The notes: generated by a model from the sequence alone, not told the origin. Positions 44,691-57,368 are shown, counted from the first letter of the stretch. The stretch: DNA of 64,000 bases from Acholoe squamosa (GCA_949317995.1 OX439050.1:23013839-23077838); one strand, 5' to 3'. Numbers and translations are program-made.

Positions 44691-47600
44691 TTATCATTAA
44701 AGGTTTAAGGGCAGAACAAAAATCGTTGTCCTGGTCATGGGGACGGCCTCTAAAAAAAGTATAGTTCCTAGAGGACAGTGAATGAACCTATTTTCAATTC
44801 CTATACAAATCCTATAAAATGGGTGTCGACTATAGTCAAAGCTAGGCCCACCATGGTGTCGACCATAGTCAATGCTAGCCGTCAATGGGTTTTAAATTAA
44901 ATTGACCCACCCAATATGCTGTATCAGCTCATAAACCCACTGACTAACCAACTAACCCATTACTCACTCACACATACTGGGTACTACTGCTGTGTACAGG
45001 GGTGCTGATGGGTGGGACTGGAGGCTGGAGGAGCAGGAGGCAGGTGGGGCAGGGTGAGTGTTGAGCAGGCTGCTGGAGCTGGCAGTAGCAGTGGTACATA
45101 AGGTACAGGAGGAGGTTACTCCATGGTGTACACCCATCTACCTACACACCTACCAGGTACCACAGTGTGTACCTAGTAGTGGTGGTGTCTTCTTATTATA
45201 TACCACACCACCACCACTTCACAAGGTGACCACCACCACCCACCACCATCGTCAGGAGGGGACCACTAAGTACTAGATCAGCAGCAGGAGCAGGAGGACC
45301 TGTACACCTCACCTGTTACCCCAACAGGAGGACCTGTGAACCAGCTGCAGACTACAGCTAAGGTATAGTAGGATATTTTCTGATTTTCCCATCTTTTTTC
45401 TTAACAAAGTTTCATTCATTGGGTTAATCAAGGCAGAGACACAAAAAAGTAAAATATGTGCCTCTGCAGAAAACCAAAAGGCACAGAGACATGATATACT
45501 ACTTTCATGGGCCTCTGTCTGAAATATACAAGCTAAGGGTCTATTGCCTGAGTTCTGTCAGATAGGTCCCTCATACTAGGGTATAGGTTCCATCACTTGT
45601 CCTTGTACAGAATCTGACTGTATAGGATGTTCCACTACCCTGGGCAAAAACTTAGTTGAAGATAATATACCCCTGTTTAACAACTGAGCCTCATGGGTTG
45701 TTCAAGTAAAGATGAATTGTGTAATTTCAGTTACTTTTAAGGGAGTGGGAGAATAATAGAGGAGTATTGGAAGGCAAAATGCACATGATTGAACCAGCCC
45801 TCCACCCTTGCACTGCATCCATCCTGGAGATGCATGGAGACAGATGAGGAGACTGCTGACTGATGGGTGCAGAGGTACTGAAGGACTGGACATATCATTA
45901 TTAGATGTGTCTCCTATGTTTGACTGACTTAAATTGCTAAGATGCTCATGTTGTGGGAGAAAGGGTGAACACTTGGAGGGGAATCTAAGGTCACAATGAC
46001 ATCAGTGATACCATACTAGGCTGCATCTCCTGAAGTTCTGTCTCTTTTTATATAAATGAAAATGGGTGACATTTGAATTGTACTATAGATGGACTACATA
46101 ATATGCTTCTGTGCAACAATGTCTTTATCAACATAGCTAAGATACGTACTAAGAGCATCTAGTGGACCTTTCACTGGTAGTGACTTTGGGGAGCTGCTGG
46201 GTATTGGATATTACCTCATGTTAAGCATCTATAGGTGTTCTGCAGTTAATATGCTGGAAAAAAAACCCTCACAGTTGTAGCCTTAATCTTACCATATTGC
46301 ACCAAATGTCACAAATGTACCATGGTTACATTTATACATCAAAGTGGTTCAATAGCCAAGTGAAGGTAAGCCTAAAGCGTATATGGCATGCAATGTCTTT
46401 TATGCAAAGCAGGTAGCTGGAAACCCAGATTTAAGTCAAACTTTAGTGATTAATCATTTCACAATTGTTACTTCTATTCCTACTTTGACCTTCCCCCCAA
46501 GTTTACAAGGGGACCTATTATCACCCATTGATAATATTATTTTTACTTCTATTCCTGCCTCTACCCTTGCTTTACCTACATATGCAATGTGAGTAACTTA
46601 AGGGTACCATGAGGTGTTCCTGAGGTGCTCAGCATGGGTGCAGAGTACATCCAGGTAGGCAGGAAGGGTACAGGACGTACTCCAGGGGCACCTGCAGAGG
46701 CAGGAGGAGCAGAATCTATTTACACACTGGAGGTAACCGTATCTGCACTGCTGGCTGAAGCTACAGGCCGTCCAGGCAGGCAGATGATGATACAGAGATG
46801 TAACTGATGGTAATGTGGAAGCTGCTATCCTCTCATCCTAGTGGCCTCTACAGTACTGTAACTGGTCTTGCAATGCACCCTGCTAGGCCCTGCTATAATG
46901 TCTAAACACTGTGATTGGTGATTTTGTGTAGCCTACCATCTTGTCATCTGGGAGACAATAGTATTAGACTTGGTGTTTCCAGGTGGTGCAAAACATAGAT
47001 TGAGGGGCTTGGGAAAACACAATGCCTATTAAGCCACTATATTTCTAGTTCACTAAAGCTATAGGACACGGCGGAGGCTACCTGCCTAGTTTACAACACT
47101 TTGGAAGGTACTGTAGCTGATGATTATGTATAGGTGAATCTCTTCAGGTCGACATCTTGTCATCGCCTTAGAGGAAACTCAGATGTCTTAACTGGATGTA
47201 GGCAGACATCTTGTCCCCCCTACAGGAGGGAGGCCAAATCGCCATATAGTTACACTCTCAGCCCCAACTATAAATGGACTATAAAGACCGCTGTACTGGG
47301 TACAGGGCAATCCACATCAAGGCATTGGATTCGTACTAACAACAACTACAACTATTTTCCAAAAATAAGAGCAATCTACTGTAAAACGCTTGCCGCATTC
47401 TAACAGTGTAGTGATCATCCTGTGTAGGCTGACATCTTGTTCTCCTGTTGGAGCTCATGGCCCTGCACCCTGTCCATGGTTTGGAGCATCACATCATATT
47501 CAAAACCTTCAAAAATGAATGATAATATAGACTCCACATCTATCATTATTGAAACATGTCAAGCCTCATTTCGCTGGTTCTTGACCAGTAAATGCATGTC

Positions 47601-48139
47601 TATACCCAAAGGGCCTCATTCATGCTAGGACCTAGCAACCTGGGTTACCGTTACCATGAAAACACTTTGGGAATTGTGTTGTGCTACCTGAGGGTGTCCT
47701 ATGGGATTTGGGATGTAATAAAACAGGAAGTAAAGAGGCTGTGGGCGATATTAGATCAATCATAGAGATTAGTGTGGATCTATGGCTACTCACACTGACA
47801 TGCAAGGGTGGATTTTGTGTCGTGCATGTAATATGGATGGATAGGTATGCTCATAGATATACACATTAGGTATAATCATATTGGTATACATGTATTTATA
47901 TAAACCAATAGTCTGATCATTTGGCACAGGGTATCCAAGGGAAGGCGTTGGAGGAAAACACGTATTTTGATAACAAACTCACAGTTATACACCTTAAAGG
48001 TGGAATTTCCTAAACTTCAAAGGTATGTTGGTAGGGCATGACATGCGTGTTTCACGATCAGTATAATAGTCTCAAAATCTAAACATTCACATGAGCTATT
48101 AGGCCTAATACACCATCTCAAAGACCTCTCTGACGACTG
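44691..48139. other. Intergenic sequence without recognised gene
   Basis: 45000-45360 is rich in AGGAGG and CCACCACC. Short open frames at 45058-45276 and 46625-46807 resemble no family I know and lack supporting splice or start context. No clear transposon ends were seen. Confidence 0.4.
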
Positions 48140-48394
48140 TAGACTGCAAAAAAGGTGTTTAAGATACACACCAAATTTTCTCAACACCCGCACACTTGAA
48201 GTGTTTAAGTGTTTAGCTTTTGCACACTTGTACTTAAACATCTAAACACTGAAGTGTTTAAGTGTTTAGCAATTAAACATTTGGTTAAACACTTTGTAGT
48301 TAAATGCGTTTAAAATTGAACATGTTTAGCACTAAAAAAGCGTTTAAGTCTTAAACATTGGTGTCCAATCCCTAAACACTGTTTTTAGATTGTA
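48140..48394 (+). mobile_element. AACACT-type MITE, copy
   Basis: TAGACTGCAAAAAAGGTGTT to GTTTTTAGATTGTA, with the internal GTGTTTAAGTGTTTAGC and ACTAAAAAAGCGTTTA blocks of the family. Confidence 0.8.
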
Positions 48395-48828
48395 GACATA
48401 TCAAAATGAAGATTAAATGATAAGCAAAAATCTAGCAGTATCATAAACGTTCATGGACGATTGGGGGCTTGCTTTGGTTTCTATGGTATAGTCTAGCAAT
48501 GCGTAAAGTACTCTGTGCTATTTAGTGTGACTTAATTCACTATGAACCTTCCACATGTATCATATAAATTGTAGCAGGCTGGCTTACATCACATCATACA
48601 GTACATAATGTGTTGTGTGGACTCAGGCTGACAAGTCAACCTGCCCGGCGCCATGCTGCATTGATTATCAATAACAGACGTTACATGTGTGTCTAAATAC
48701 AACCTATGTGAAACTGTTCCGGTTATTAATACTCAAACAGGGTTTTTGTACATTGAAAGTTGTGTATCGGTGTTCTATTTCGGGATCAGAAATCAAGGGC
48801 TCAGCTGTCAACCGGCTGTCAACCCTTA

Positions 48829-49135
48829 TACACTGCAAAAAAGGTGTTTAAAGATACACACCAAATTTTCTCAACACCCGCATTTAAACACCTAAACACT
48901 TGAAGTGTTTAGGTGCTTAGCTTTTGCACACTTGTACTTAAACATCTAAACACTGAAGTGTTTAAGTGTTTAGCATTTAAACACTTGGTTAAACACTTAG
49001 TAGTTAAATGCGTTTAAAATTAAACGCATTTAGCACTAAAGAAGCGTTTAGAAAAGTGGGACAAATAAGTGTTTAAACAAGTGTTTAAGTCTTAAACACT
49101 GGTGTTCAATCCCTAAACACTGTTTTTACAGTGTA
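48829..49135 (+). mobile_element. AACACT-type MITE, intact copy (307 bp)
   Basis: TACACTGCAAAAAAGGTGTT at the left and AAACACTGTTTTTACAGTGTA at the right are inverted ends. The interior alternates TTTAAACACTT and AAGTGTTTAAGTG blocks that can fold on themselves. Used as the reference copy here. Confidence 0.85.
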
Positions 49136-49243
49136 AATGTATTATGGTTTAGAAGAGATGATTAGAACAAGAACAAAGACAGGTGATGAACGAGGGAGGA
49201 AAGAGAGAGTAAGGCCAATGAGTAAAAGAATAAAGGAAGGAAT

Positions 49244-49245
<2 letters not shown>

Positions 49246-49299
<54 letters not shown>
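49246..49299. repeat. (GA)n microsatellite
   Basis: About 54 bp of AG dinucleotides with GA-rich flanks. Confidence 0.97.
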
Positions 49300-49305
<6 letters not shown>

Positions 49306-49707
49306 GAGAAAGAGATAGGGAGAGAGGGAAGGGGAGACTTAATAGATAGACCTGACTTAACCCATTAAGGGTTTCATAGTACATTAATGCATTATGCTGT
49401 CTCCATGATGCATGGATGGTGAGTGGTCAGTAACAGGGCTGCACTCAAGTACCATGGACACAACACACCTAAAATACTGCGGTATGTAGCCCTTGCAGGG
49501 TTAAGCCATGTGATAGGCATGGAGACATGCATGTAAAGTATAGTGGTGGACACTGACTGATAACTGACTGATGACCATAGGTAGTAGAACTAAACGCCCA
49601 ATGAAGCTTTCCTCCTTAAACAAATTCTTCCTCCATTTCATATAGAGACCGAGGGTTTCCCACGCCCCATGTTCTCACTGTGAAGGGTAATTAGTTCTGT
49701 GCTGCAC

Positions 49708-49915
49708 TGTAAAAAAGTACCTCGTAAAATTTAAAATTGAACCACCGTAATTATATAGCTAGTGCAGTGTTTACAAGAAGCCCTAGGTGGCAGCATGGTG
49801 CAACAAAGAATTTCTGTGAAAATAATGACATCTAAGTGAAAATAACGATGGATCTCTGGCAACTTTGGGACGAGGATTCTGTTGTTTTTTCGACAACATT
49901 TTTTTTTTACAGTGT
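49708..49915 (+). mobile_element. CACTGTAAAAAA MITE family 2, copy 1
   Basis: Ends CACTGTAAAAAAGTACC and TTTTTTTTTACAGTG. The interior GAACCACCGTAATT and GGATCTCTGGCAACTTTGGG recur in the 57369-57552 copy. Confidence 0.7.
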
Positions 49916-50577
49916 AACTAATAAAAAATATATGAGCAGTCAGGTAGAAAGGATAGTCAATAACAGGGCAAATGAGCTATCCATTTTGCTTGTCTGGTCT
50001 ATGTTCTACCCCAGTTGTGTGTGCCTTCACAAACAACAGGGATAAAACATGAATCATGGAGTTGACAAAAATGTTTTCAACGTTTAAGAATGTACACGGT
50101 TTGACTGAAGAGGTCTAAAACGAAACTCTTACTACATTGTTAAGACACAAGTGTCTAGCTCCAAATGTTATCAAACGTTACCGCAAGGTTTTCAGACACA
50201 ATGAACATTAACTAATCTGGCACTGATGTTATTACATAGCATATTTGCTTGCAACAGTTAGTCTTTTATATCATTTAAACTTAGTGTCAAGATTTAATAT
50301 TAAACAACCTTATTTTTACAGGGAAAAATATCGTTTTTTTTTTTCATTCTTACACAGTGGAGGGGCTTACGGAAGACAAGTTTATATAGGCTTATCTCAC
50401 GATTCTGGCCTCTACAGTGCTTTTTTGGTCATAACCCCGTGCCGTTATCGGGGTATAACCGCACTCTCAGAGTCCATTTTTTTTCTAAGACGATCTTGGT
50501 TAGAACCTGAGCAGGTTAATAAATTGGAGAAGGATATGAAGCCACCCACGCCATAGTTTTCCAGTTAAAACCGTTAA

Positions 50578-50649
50578 GGTTCAACGGGGAATTGATCCCC
50601 GGCCGCTGGGGCAGGAGGCGAGCTCGCTGTCCACTATACCAAGCCGACC
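50578..50649 (-). repeat. tRNA-like sequence, probable SINE head or tRNA pseudogene
   Basis: On the minus strand GGTCGGCTTGGTATAGTGGA contains an A-box match (TGGTATAGTGG), and CGGGGATCAATTCCCCG forms a 5-bp T-stem with a B-box-like loop. The acceptor stem pairs poorly and the anticodon arm is weak, so a functional tRNA is unlikely. Confidence 0.5.
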
Positions 50650-50700
50650 GGTGGTAGAACCAAATACACATGGAAGATATGAAAAATTTTTCCCACATAC

Positions 50701-50883
50701 CTGATGTTTGCAGACCTCGTTACCATAGATTTCAATGGGGCCTGGTGGAGTTATTAACAGAGAACCATCCTTAGATATCCTATATGAACATGCCATGCCT
50801 AAATTCTCCATTTTCTTCGAAATAAATAAGAATCCATTGATTTTCCACATCGATACGAGTCGGGACCCGCCCCGTCCGGCCAT
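50701..50883 (-). CDS. Possible first coding exon of an unrecognised gene (minus)
   Basis: The open frame starts ATG at 50883 and runs exactly 61 codons to CATCAG, followed by the strong donor GTATGTGGG. The product starts MAGRGGSRLVSMWKINGFLF and ends IEIYGNEVCKHQ. I do not recognise the family. It shares WKINGFLFISKKME with the divergent frame at 50953-51241 because of a 42-bp inverted repeat. The downstream partner exon was not found. It could equally be part of an inverted mobile element. Confidence 0.3.
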
Positions 50884-50952
50884 TCCTTGCTCGACGCGTG
50901 GCTGACCTAGTTTTTACATCCGGGCACCTACCCACTCTGTCAACAAGAAGCA

Positions 50953-51241
50953 ATGGCCGTGTACCGGGCCGTGTGCGTTGGATCGTTATGGAAAATCAAT
51001 GGGTTCTTATTTATTTCGAAGAAAATGGAGACAAAATGTAGGCGAACACCAACTAGAGATCGTATATTTGGCGTTGCTAGAATAACAGGGCTTGACATCC
51101 TTGGATTATACCTGAAAATTCGTTGGAAATACGAGGGTTTGACGGGTGGACTAAAAACAATGGCTACGCTGGCTTGTCAAACCGTGCGGATCGGATGCAC
51201 TTACAAAATGTCTTCTCATGGATTAATTCTGGGGTTATTAG
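50953..51241 (+). CDS. Possible first coding exon of an unrecognised gene (plus)
   Basis: ATG at 50953, 96 codons plus one base, then the donor G|GTAAGA at 51242. The product begins MAVYRAVCVGSLWKINGFLF and later has GLDILGLYLKIRWKYEG. Family not recognised. It diverges from the minus-strand frame, with ATGs only 69 bp apart across a G+C-richer interval. No continuation exon was identified. Confidence 0.3.
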
Positions 51242-51284
51242 GTAAGAAATTAATACATAATGTATGAATAAGTGCGATAAACGC

Positions 51285-51405
51285 ATTAATGTATTAATAT
51301 CGTAGGACTCGGTGAGGTTAGCTGGAAATAATCGCCCTCCCGCTGCGCGGTCGGGCGATTATTTCCAGCAAACCTCACCTCGTCCTACGATATCAATACA
51401 TTAAT
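51285..51405. repeat. Long hairpin (about 53-bp arms, short loop)
   Basis: ATTAATGTATTAATATCGTA at 51285, continuing to GGAAATAATCGCCC, is mirrored by GGGCGATTATTTCC and on to ATACATTAAT ending at 51405, with about 4 mismatches. The loop is about 15 nt and contains GCTGCGCGG. Confidence 0.85.
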
Positions 51406-53505
51406 AGCTTAATATAGCGGTTAAAAATGAAACTCAGGTGCACACATTAGAATTTAGCTGAACCCATTAAGCGGCTTATATGCGGGTAAATCTTACATTA
51501 CTAAATTGTTCTAAAATCAAGTCCTAGGTTTGCCTTATAGCATTGGGTTGAACACTGGATGCGTCTTATATGCAAGGTGCGCCTTATACACGAGTTACTA
51601 TTAGGTTTTTCTGTGGCCATAATACATGTTGTGTGATGCATTAATGCATTATACTGCTTCTTCAGGAGTGCACCAACCCTGTATGGTCGGCATGATGCAT
51701 GAATCCGATCCGAGAAGACTAGCTAATACCAACACAGGCATTAATATGACAGTAAATTGACAAAATATTTATAAGAACCATGTGTCTCTAATAATATAAA
51801 TAGGATTTGAGTACAGGAAGGCCACAATGAGGTGGGACACAGGAGGTGGGTGGGTGGGTGGTGGGTTGAAGGACAAGGGGTGCTAAATAGGTGCAATGTT
51901 AAACATTGTACAAAGGTCCATAGTCTGGGGCAGAAGGCACAAGGTTGGGACCCGTTCTGACTTAGAGGTGTGTTTGAAGCAAAGGGGTAAGGGAGCTGCA
52001 GTTGAAGGAAGCAGTGTCATCAAAGGACGCATACACTAAAATAATAGAGGGCCACCAGGGCTAGTGCCAATCCTTATTTATGAACAAGTTGGATTTACTT
52101 TAAAATCACTCTATGCACTAAAATAATAGAGGGCCACCCCAGTTCCAATCCTTATTGATGAACATGTTAGATTTACTTTTAAAGATAAAACTTGTGAGAG
52201 ACGCTGCCATTCAAAGGTTATCTGAGGTCAACTAATTTTTTTTCCTACTGGCTCGATTTTATTTCAAGTTTCCCAGAATACAACAGATTGAGGCACTTGG
52301 CTGGACTTCTAGCCCATTTGCACTGACTAAGATTGAGTGAGTCATTATCAATTATTGGTGGTCTTGGAGATAAACCAATTTGATACCAGAAATGCCCTCC
52401 CAATATTGGGTATTAATGTACAAGCCGTATTTGAGCAGTTTGTACACGATCAACTTAGGTGGATGTTTTAATAAAACCGTAGTGTTATAGATTTTAATAG
52501 AATAGTAGAGAATAGACCTGTGAGACATAGCGCGGCAACTTGTAATCTTGTGTCTAGTGATAGAATAATAGGAAAGCTAACTTCAAAGGCAATTAAAGGT
52601 TGTACCATCTGGCTCACCCTGTAACTCTTGTGCTGCCTTGTACTACTAGGTCTACTACCAAGAAGTTCTGCCTGCCCATAGATGACCACTACAAATGGTA
52701 GAGGTGGGCATGTTCAATGACCCAGAACCATATGCACCAAGGACCCCAGAATGACTAGGGTTGTGTGTGGCAGTCTTACCAACCCCAACAGCATACAGCT
52801 GGTCACAACCCCCTCCCCACCAAACTGGTAACCCCCTCCCCTCTGTAGACAGGGTACACCAAGTTTAGCATTTGTCTCTCCATAGAGATTTATAGAGATT
52901 CTAAACAGTAAATATCTTCTTCAAATACAGAATATATGATCCAAATGTACCATAACCCCGTGAGATGAAACCTTTAGTACATATATACAGCAATTTCAGA
53001 CCACAGAATTATCAGATAAAGCCTACAGAGATGTATTGGTGAATCTTAATTTTTTCTTATGCTAATCTTCCATAGAGCTCCAGGAGCTGAAATGTCTAAT
53101 ATAATCATAAAACCCAAACTAAACATATATCACAAAAACAAGTTATCTACCATTAGTACATACATATGCTGATAACAATGCCTCAATATTGTGCCAAAAT
53201 AGTCCATAGGAGAAGAACAGTGAACGAAAATAGAAATCAGGGATCCCCTATCCCTTACACCGTGGCGACTCTGAACCATTGACTAGTCTACAAGTCTCAC
53301 TAGTAGGACTTAGAGTCGCCGCGCTAAAAAGTTTTTTTTTGTCATGGTTAGAAAATATCTTCCACGAACGACTTTTACCCAAACCTTCCCAACGTTATAG
53401 ATACTTTTTCTTCCCTTTTATATACGCAGCCAGACTACCCCAAATCTCCTCAATCACATGTTACCCCTTTTAGTTCACCTATACTGCTTGGCTTACTTAG
53501 AAGTC
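51406..53505. other. Intergenic sequence
   Basis: Contains an 82-bp tandem duplication at about 52033-52191 (CACTAAAATAATAGAGGGCC), a hairpin near 53258-53322 (GTGGCGACTC/GAGTCGCC) and MITE scraps near 51470-51600. No gene seen. Confidence 0.4.
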
Positions 53506-53716
53506 TACACTGAAAAAAACAGTATTTAGGGATTAAACACCTAGTGTTAGAACTTAAACACTTGGTTAAACACCTCTTTAGTGGTGAATGTGTCAATTTT
53601 AAACCTGTTTAACTATGAGGTGCTTAACCAAGTGTTTAAATGCTAAAAACGTAAACACTTCAAGTGTTTAGGTGTATAATTGCTGGTGTTTTGGTGTACT
53701 GGCGCTTTGCAGAGTA
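53506..53716 (-). mobile_element. AACACT-type MITE, diverged inverted copy
   Basis: TACACTGAAAAAAACAGTAT at the left; CACTTCAAGTGTTTAGGTGT and GCTGGTGTTTTGGTGTA toward the right follow the family order on the minus strand. Confidence 0.65.
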
Positions 53717-53776
53717 TGTGGGAGTATGCCACCTGGACAGGCTAAACAATTCCACCTACAGATGTATACTGAGACT

Positions 53777-54010
53777 GCACTGTAAAAAAGGTGTTTAAAA
53801 ATACACACCAAATTTTCTCAACACCAGCATTTAAACACCTAAACACTTGAAGTGTTTAAGTGTTTAGCTTTTAAACACTTTCTGTCAAACACCTGAACAC
53901 TAAAGTGTTTAAGTGTTTAGAATTTAAACACTTAGTCAAACACTTCATCATTAAACACGTTTAAAATTGAACGCGTTTAGCCCAAAATAAGTGTTTAGAA
54001 AAATGGGACA
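53777..54010 (+). mobile_element. AACACT-type MITE, 3'-truncated copy at a duplication edge
   Basis: Begins CACTGTAAAAAAGGTGTTTA and follows the family to GTGTTTAGAAAAATGGGAC. The right terminus is missing. The same 3' truncation is present in the second segmental copy. Confidence 0.75.
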
Positions 54011-55309
54011 AATAAGATGCCTGATTTGAAATCAAAATTAAAGGACACCATTATACCAGTTAACAGAGTATATTTGTTCTGTGGAGTGTTATCTTTTATT
54101 ATTTTATCCCTCTCACCTGAGGATATCTCAGAAGAAATAAAAGGAGAAGAATCAGAGAGGGACAGCTAATCAGAATGATATGAGTAGGTAGATTGCAAGA
54201 TGTTGGTAGATTGCAAGATGTACAAGCAGGTAGCTAGATAGTAGTTAACTGTGCCAGAGCACCTCCCCAACAAAAATACCGGCCACTAGCCAGCTCCCTT
54301 TTTTCTACACTGCTGGTATTTACCTACCAGGGTGTGCCGGGAATGGGGGGGGGGGTGAGACCAAATGAAAAAAAAAACCAACAGTGTTTCTGATCCCGCC
54401 TAGCAAAACAGGGCTGACTTTAAAGCATCTTTAGCGAATATTGTCATTCACTTTATGTCATTTTGGGGCTGTTTCTGAGTAGTTATCCCAGCCAAAAAGC
54501 CTGTGCCTTAATGTGCGAGTCATTATTATGAGCTAACAGTCAATTATGGTATACTGCCCAGGCCACAAAAGGCTCTGACTGATTGTCTTTGCCGTGGCCT
54601 AAGTGAAAAAAGAGGATCCGACCTATCTACCCAAGATTATCAGATCATTTAACCTGAAATGCATTTTTTTTGCCTAAGGGATCCAACAAGAGAAGATGCA
54701 AGGGGTCGAAGGACATTGACAAAGGCTTGCACAGCCAACATAATTCTTCAAGGAAAGGGTGGGATCAAAGCATGTTTTGACACCTGGAAGCCACAGAGAA
54801 AGTTCATTTTAGTTCTGCTCAGTGAAAAATTCTCTCTCTATTTGTGCATTGTTTTATTCTTATGTACGCTCTTTACTTTCTTCCCTTCTACTTCTTGAAG
54901 CGTTCTGGAAGATATCAGTAATTTGTTTTCTTGCCAAGTAGACCTACCCTAACTAAATATTGTACTTGGTTGACATATAAGATATTTGGACAGGAGGGTA
55001 CAACTATCATTTTTACTCGGATCATTTTTTGCAAACCTTGTTATTTGTAGGATACAGGATATGAGGGATACCACTGCTATATCCCGCCATCCGATCTAGC
55101 CATTGGTGCAGCATTGAAAAAGAAAGAAATAAAAACTCAACCAACAAGAGTTTTTTTGCCGATACAAAATTGTATGAAGCTCAACTCATCACGGAGCAAT
55201 AAACCCCAGTACATTCATTGTACGTCTGGTCAAGAAAAACGAATTTGGGAATGTCTACTACTGACCTAGGCTGACTGCAGTCCAAGAAAAATATTTGTCT
55301 ACTTCCATG
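53841..55309 (+). repeat. Segmental tandem duplication, copy 1 (~1.47 kb)
   Basis: From AAACACTTGAAGTGTTTAAG to CTACTTCCATG. It repeats at 55328-56791 with an offset of about 1483-1487 and only scattered substitutions and small indels. It holds MITE sequence and a 79-codon ORF (54659-54898) of unknown origin. Confidence 0.95.
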
Positions 55310-55327
55310 AATGTAAGCTAAACACTT

Positions 55328-56791
55328 AAACACTTGAAGTGTTTAAGTGTTTAGCTTTTAAACACTTTCTGTCAAACACCTGAACACTAAAGTGTTTAAG
55401 TGTTTAGAATGTAAACACTTAGTCAAACACTTCATCATTAAACACGTTTAAAATTGAACGCGTTTAGCCCAAAATAAGTGTTTAGAAAAATGGGACAAAT
55501 AAGATGCCTGATTTGAAATCAAAATTAAAGGACACCATTATACCAGTTAACAGAGTATATTTGTTCTGTGGAGTGTTATCTTTTATTATTTTATCCCTCT
55601 CACCTGAGGATATCTCAGAAGAAATAAAAGGAGAAGAATCAGAGAGGGACAGCTAATCAGAATGATATGAGTAGGTAGATTGCAAGATGTTGGTAGATTG
55701 CAAGATGTACAAGCAGGTAGCTAGATAGTAGTTAACTGTGCCAGAGCACCTCCCCAACAAAAATTACCAGCCACTAGCCAGCTCCCTTTTTTCTACACTG
55801 CTGGTATTTACCTACCAGGGTGTGCCGGGATTGGGGGGGTGAGACCAAATGAAAAAAAAAACAACAGTGTTTCTGATCCCGCCTAGCAAAACAGGGCTGA
55901 CTTTAAAGAATCTTTAGCGAATATTGTCATTCACTTTATGTCATTTTGGGGCTGTTTCTGAGTAGTTATCCCGGCCAAAAAGCCCGTGCCTTAATGTGCG
56001 AGTCATTATTATGAGTTAACAGTCAATTATGGTATACTGCCCAGGCCACAAAAGGCTCTGACTGATTGTCTTTGCCGTGGCCTAAGTGAAAAAAGAGGAT
56101 CCGACCTATCTACCCAAGATTATCAGATCATTTAACCTGAAATGCATTTTTTTTGCCTAAGGGATCCAACAAGAGAAGATGCAAGGGGTCGAAGGACATT
56201 GACAAAGGCTTGCACAGCCAAAATAATTCTTCAAGGAAAGGGTGGGATCAAAGCATGTTTTGACACCTGGAAGCCACAGAGAAAGTTCATTTTAGTTCTG
56301 CTCAGTGAAAAATTCTCCCTCTACTTGTGCATTGTTTTATTCTTATGTACGCTCTTTACTTTCTTCCCTTCTACTTCTTGAAGCGTTCTGGAAGATATCA
56401 GTAATTTGTTTTCTTGCCAAGTAGACCTACCCTAACTAAATATTGTACTTGGTTGACATATAAGATTTTTGGACAGGAGGGTACAACTATCATTTTTACT
56501 AGGATCATTTTTTGCAAACCTTGTTATTTGTAGGATACAGGATATGAGGGATACCACTGCTATATCCCGCCATCCGATCTAGTCATTGGTGCAGCATTGA
56601 AAAGAAGCACATAAAAACTCAACCAACAAGAGTTTTTTTGCCGATACAAAATTTTATGAAGCTCAACTCATCACGGAGCAATAAACCCCAGTACATTCAT
56701 TGTACGTCTGGTCAAGAAAAACGAATTTGGGAATGTCTACTACTGACCTAGGCTTACTGCAGTCCAAGAAAAATATTTTTCTACTTCCATG
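55328..56791 (+). repeat. Segmental tandem duplication, copy 2 (~1.46 kb)
   Basis: Near-identical to 53841-55309 by eye (roughly 98%). It starts within the MITE palindrome, so the 5' part of the MITE is absent here. The matching 79-codon ORF is at 56142-56381. Confidence 0.95.
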
Positions 56792-57368
56792 TCCCTCGGT
56801 ATGCCTAGACAGCATAAAGGCGGCTATCGTACCCTTCTCCAGTGTTATCTTCCCTCTCCACCCAGGGCGTTAGGCTTTCTAAAAACCATCACCACTTATT
56901 ACTAAAATCCAGAATTATAGCTCAAAATCACCGACTTGGGCAAGTTGACTTCAAGGTATGAGTAGTTCAGAAAAGGTCAGAGAGTTTTCTTTTTCAGAGG
57001 AGCTAAGACGCAAGTAAGTTATAGTGGATTTCTAGGAGTGCTTAATAGTTTTTGAGGGTCCCCATCACTCATTGAAGCAACTGACAGGAGCAGCTAACGA
57101 TGTGGTGAGCAGAATACTTCACATAACATCAAACAGAGAAGGCACTTTTATTATTAGTACACATGGTAGTACATATATCAAAGGACATCAGCATATATAT
57201 CGGCAATTAGGTGAGCTCCTAGGTTAGCAAAGAGAATAGAAAATTGAGTAACTCACGATTTAGAAAATAAAGCACAGGGCATAGCATCTACGTGTATAGA
57301 GCAGTTGGCAATATAGCTCACAGAGTAGCTCAAAGTGTAGCTCACACACTGTTCATAGCTTAATTATA

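Noticed and set aside
49137-49384. ORFs rich in Arg-Glu or Ser-Leu
   Set aside because: Product of the GA microsatellite.
54659-56381. Identical 79-codon ORFs in both segmental copies as evidence for a gene
   Set aside because: The whole 1.47 kb unit is nearly identical, so conservation of the ORF carries no extra weight.
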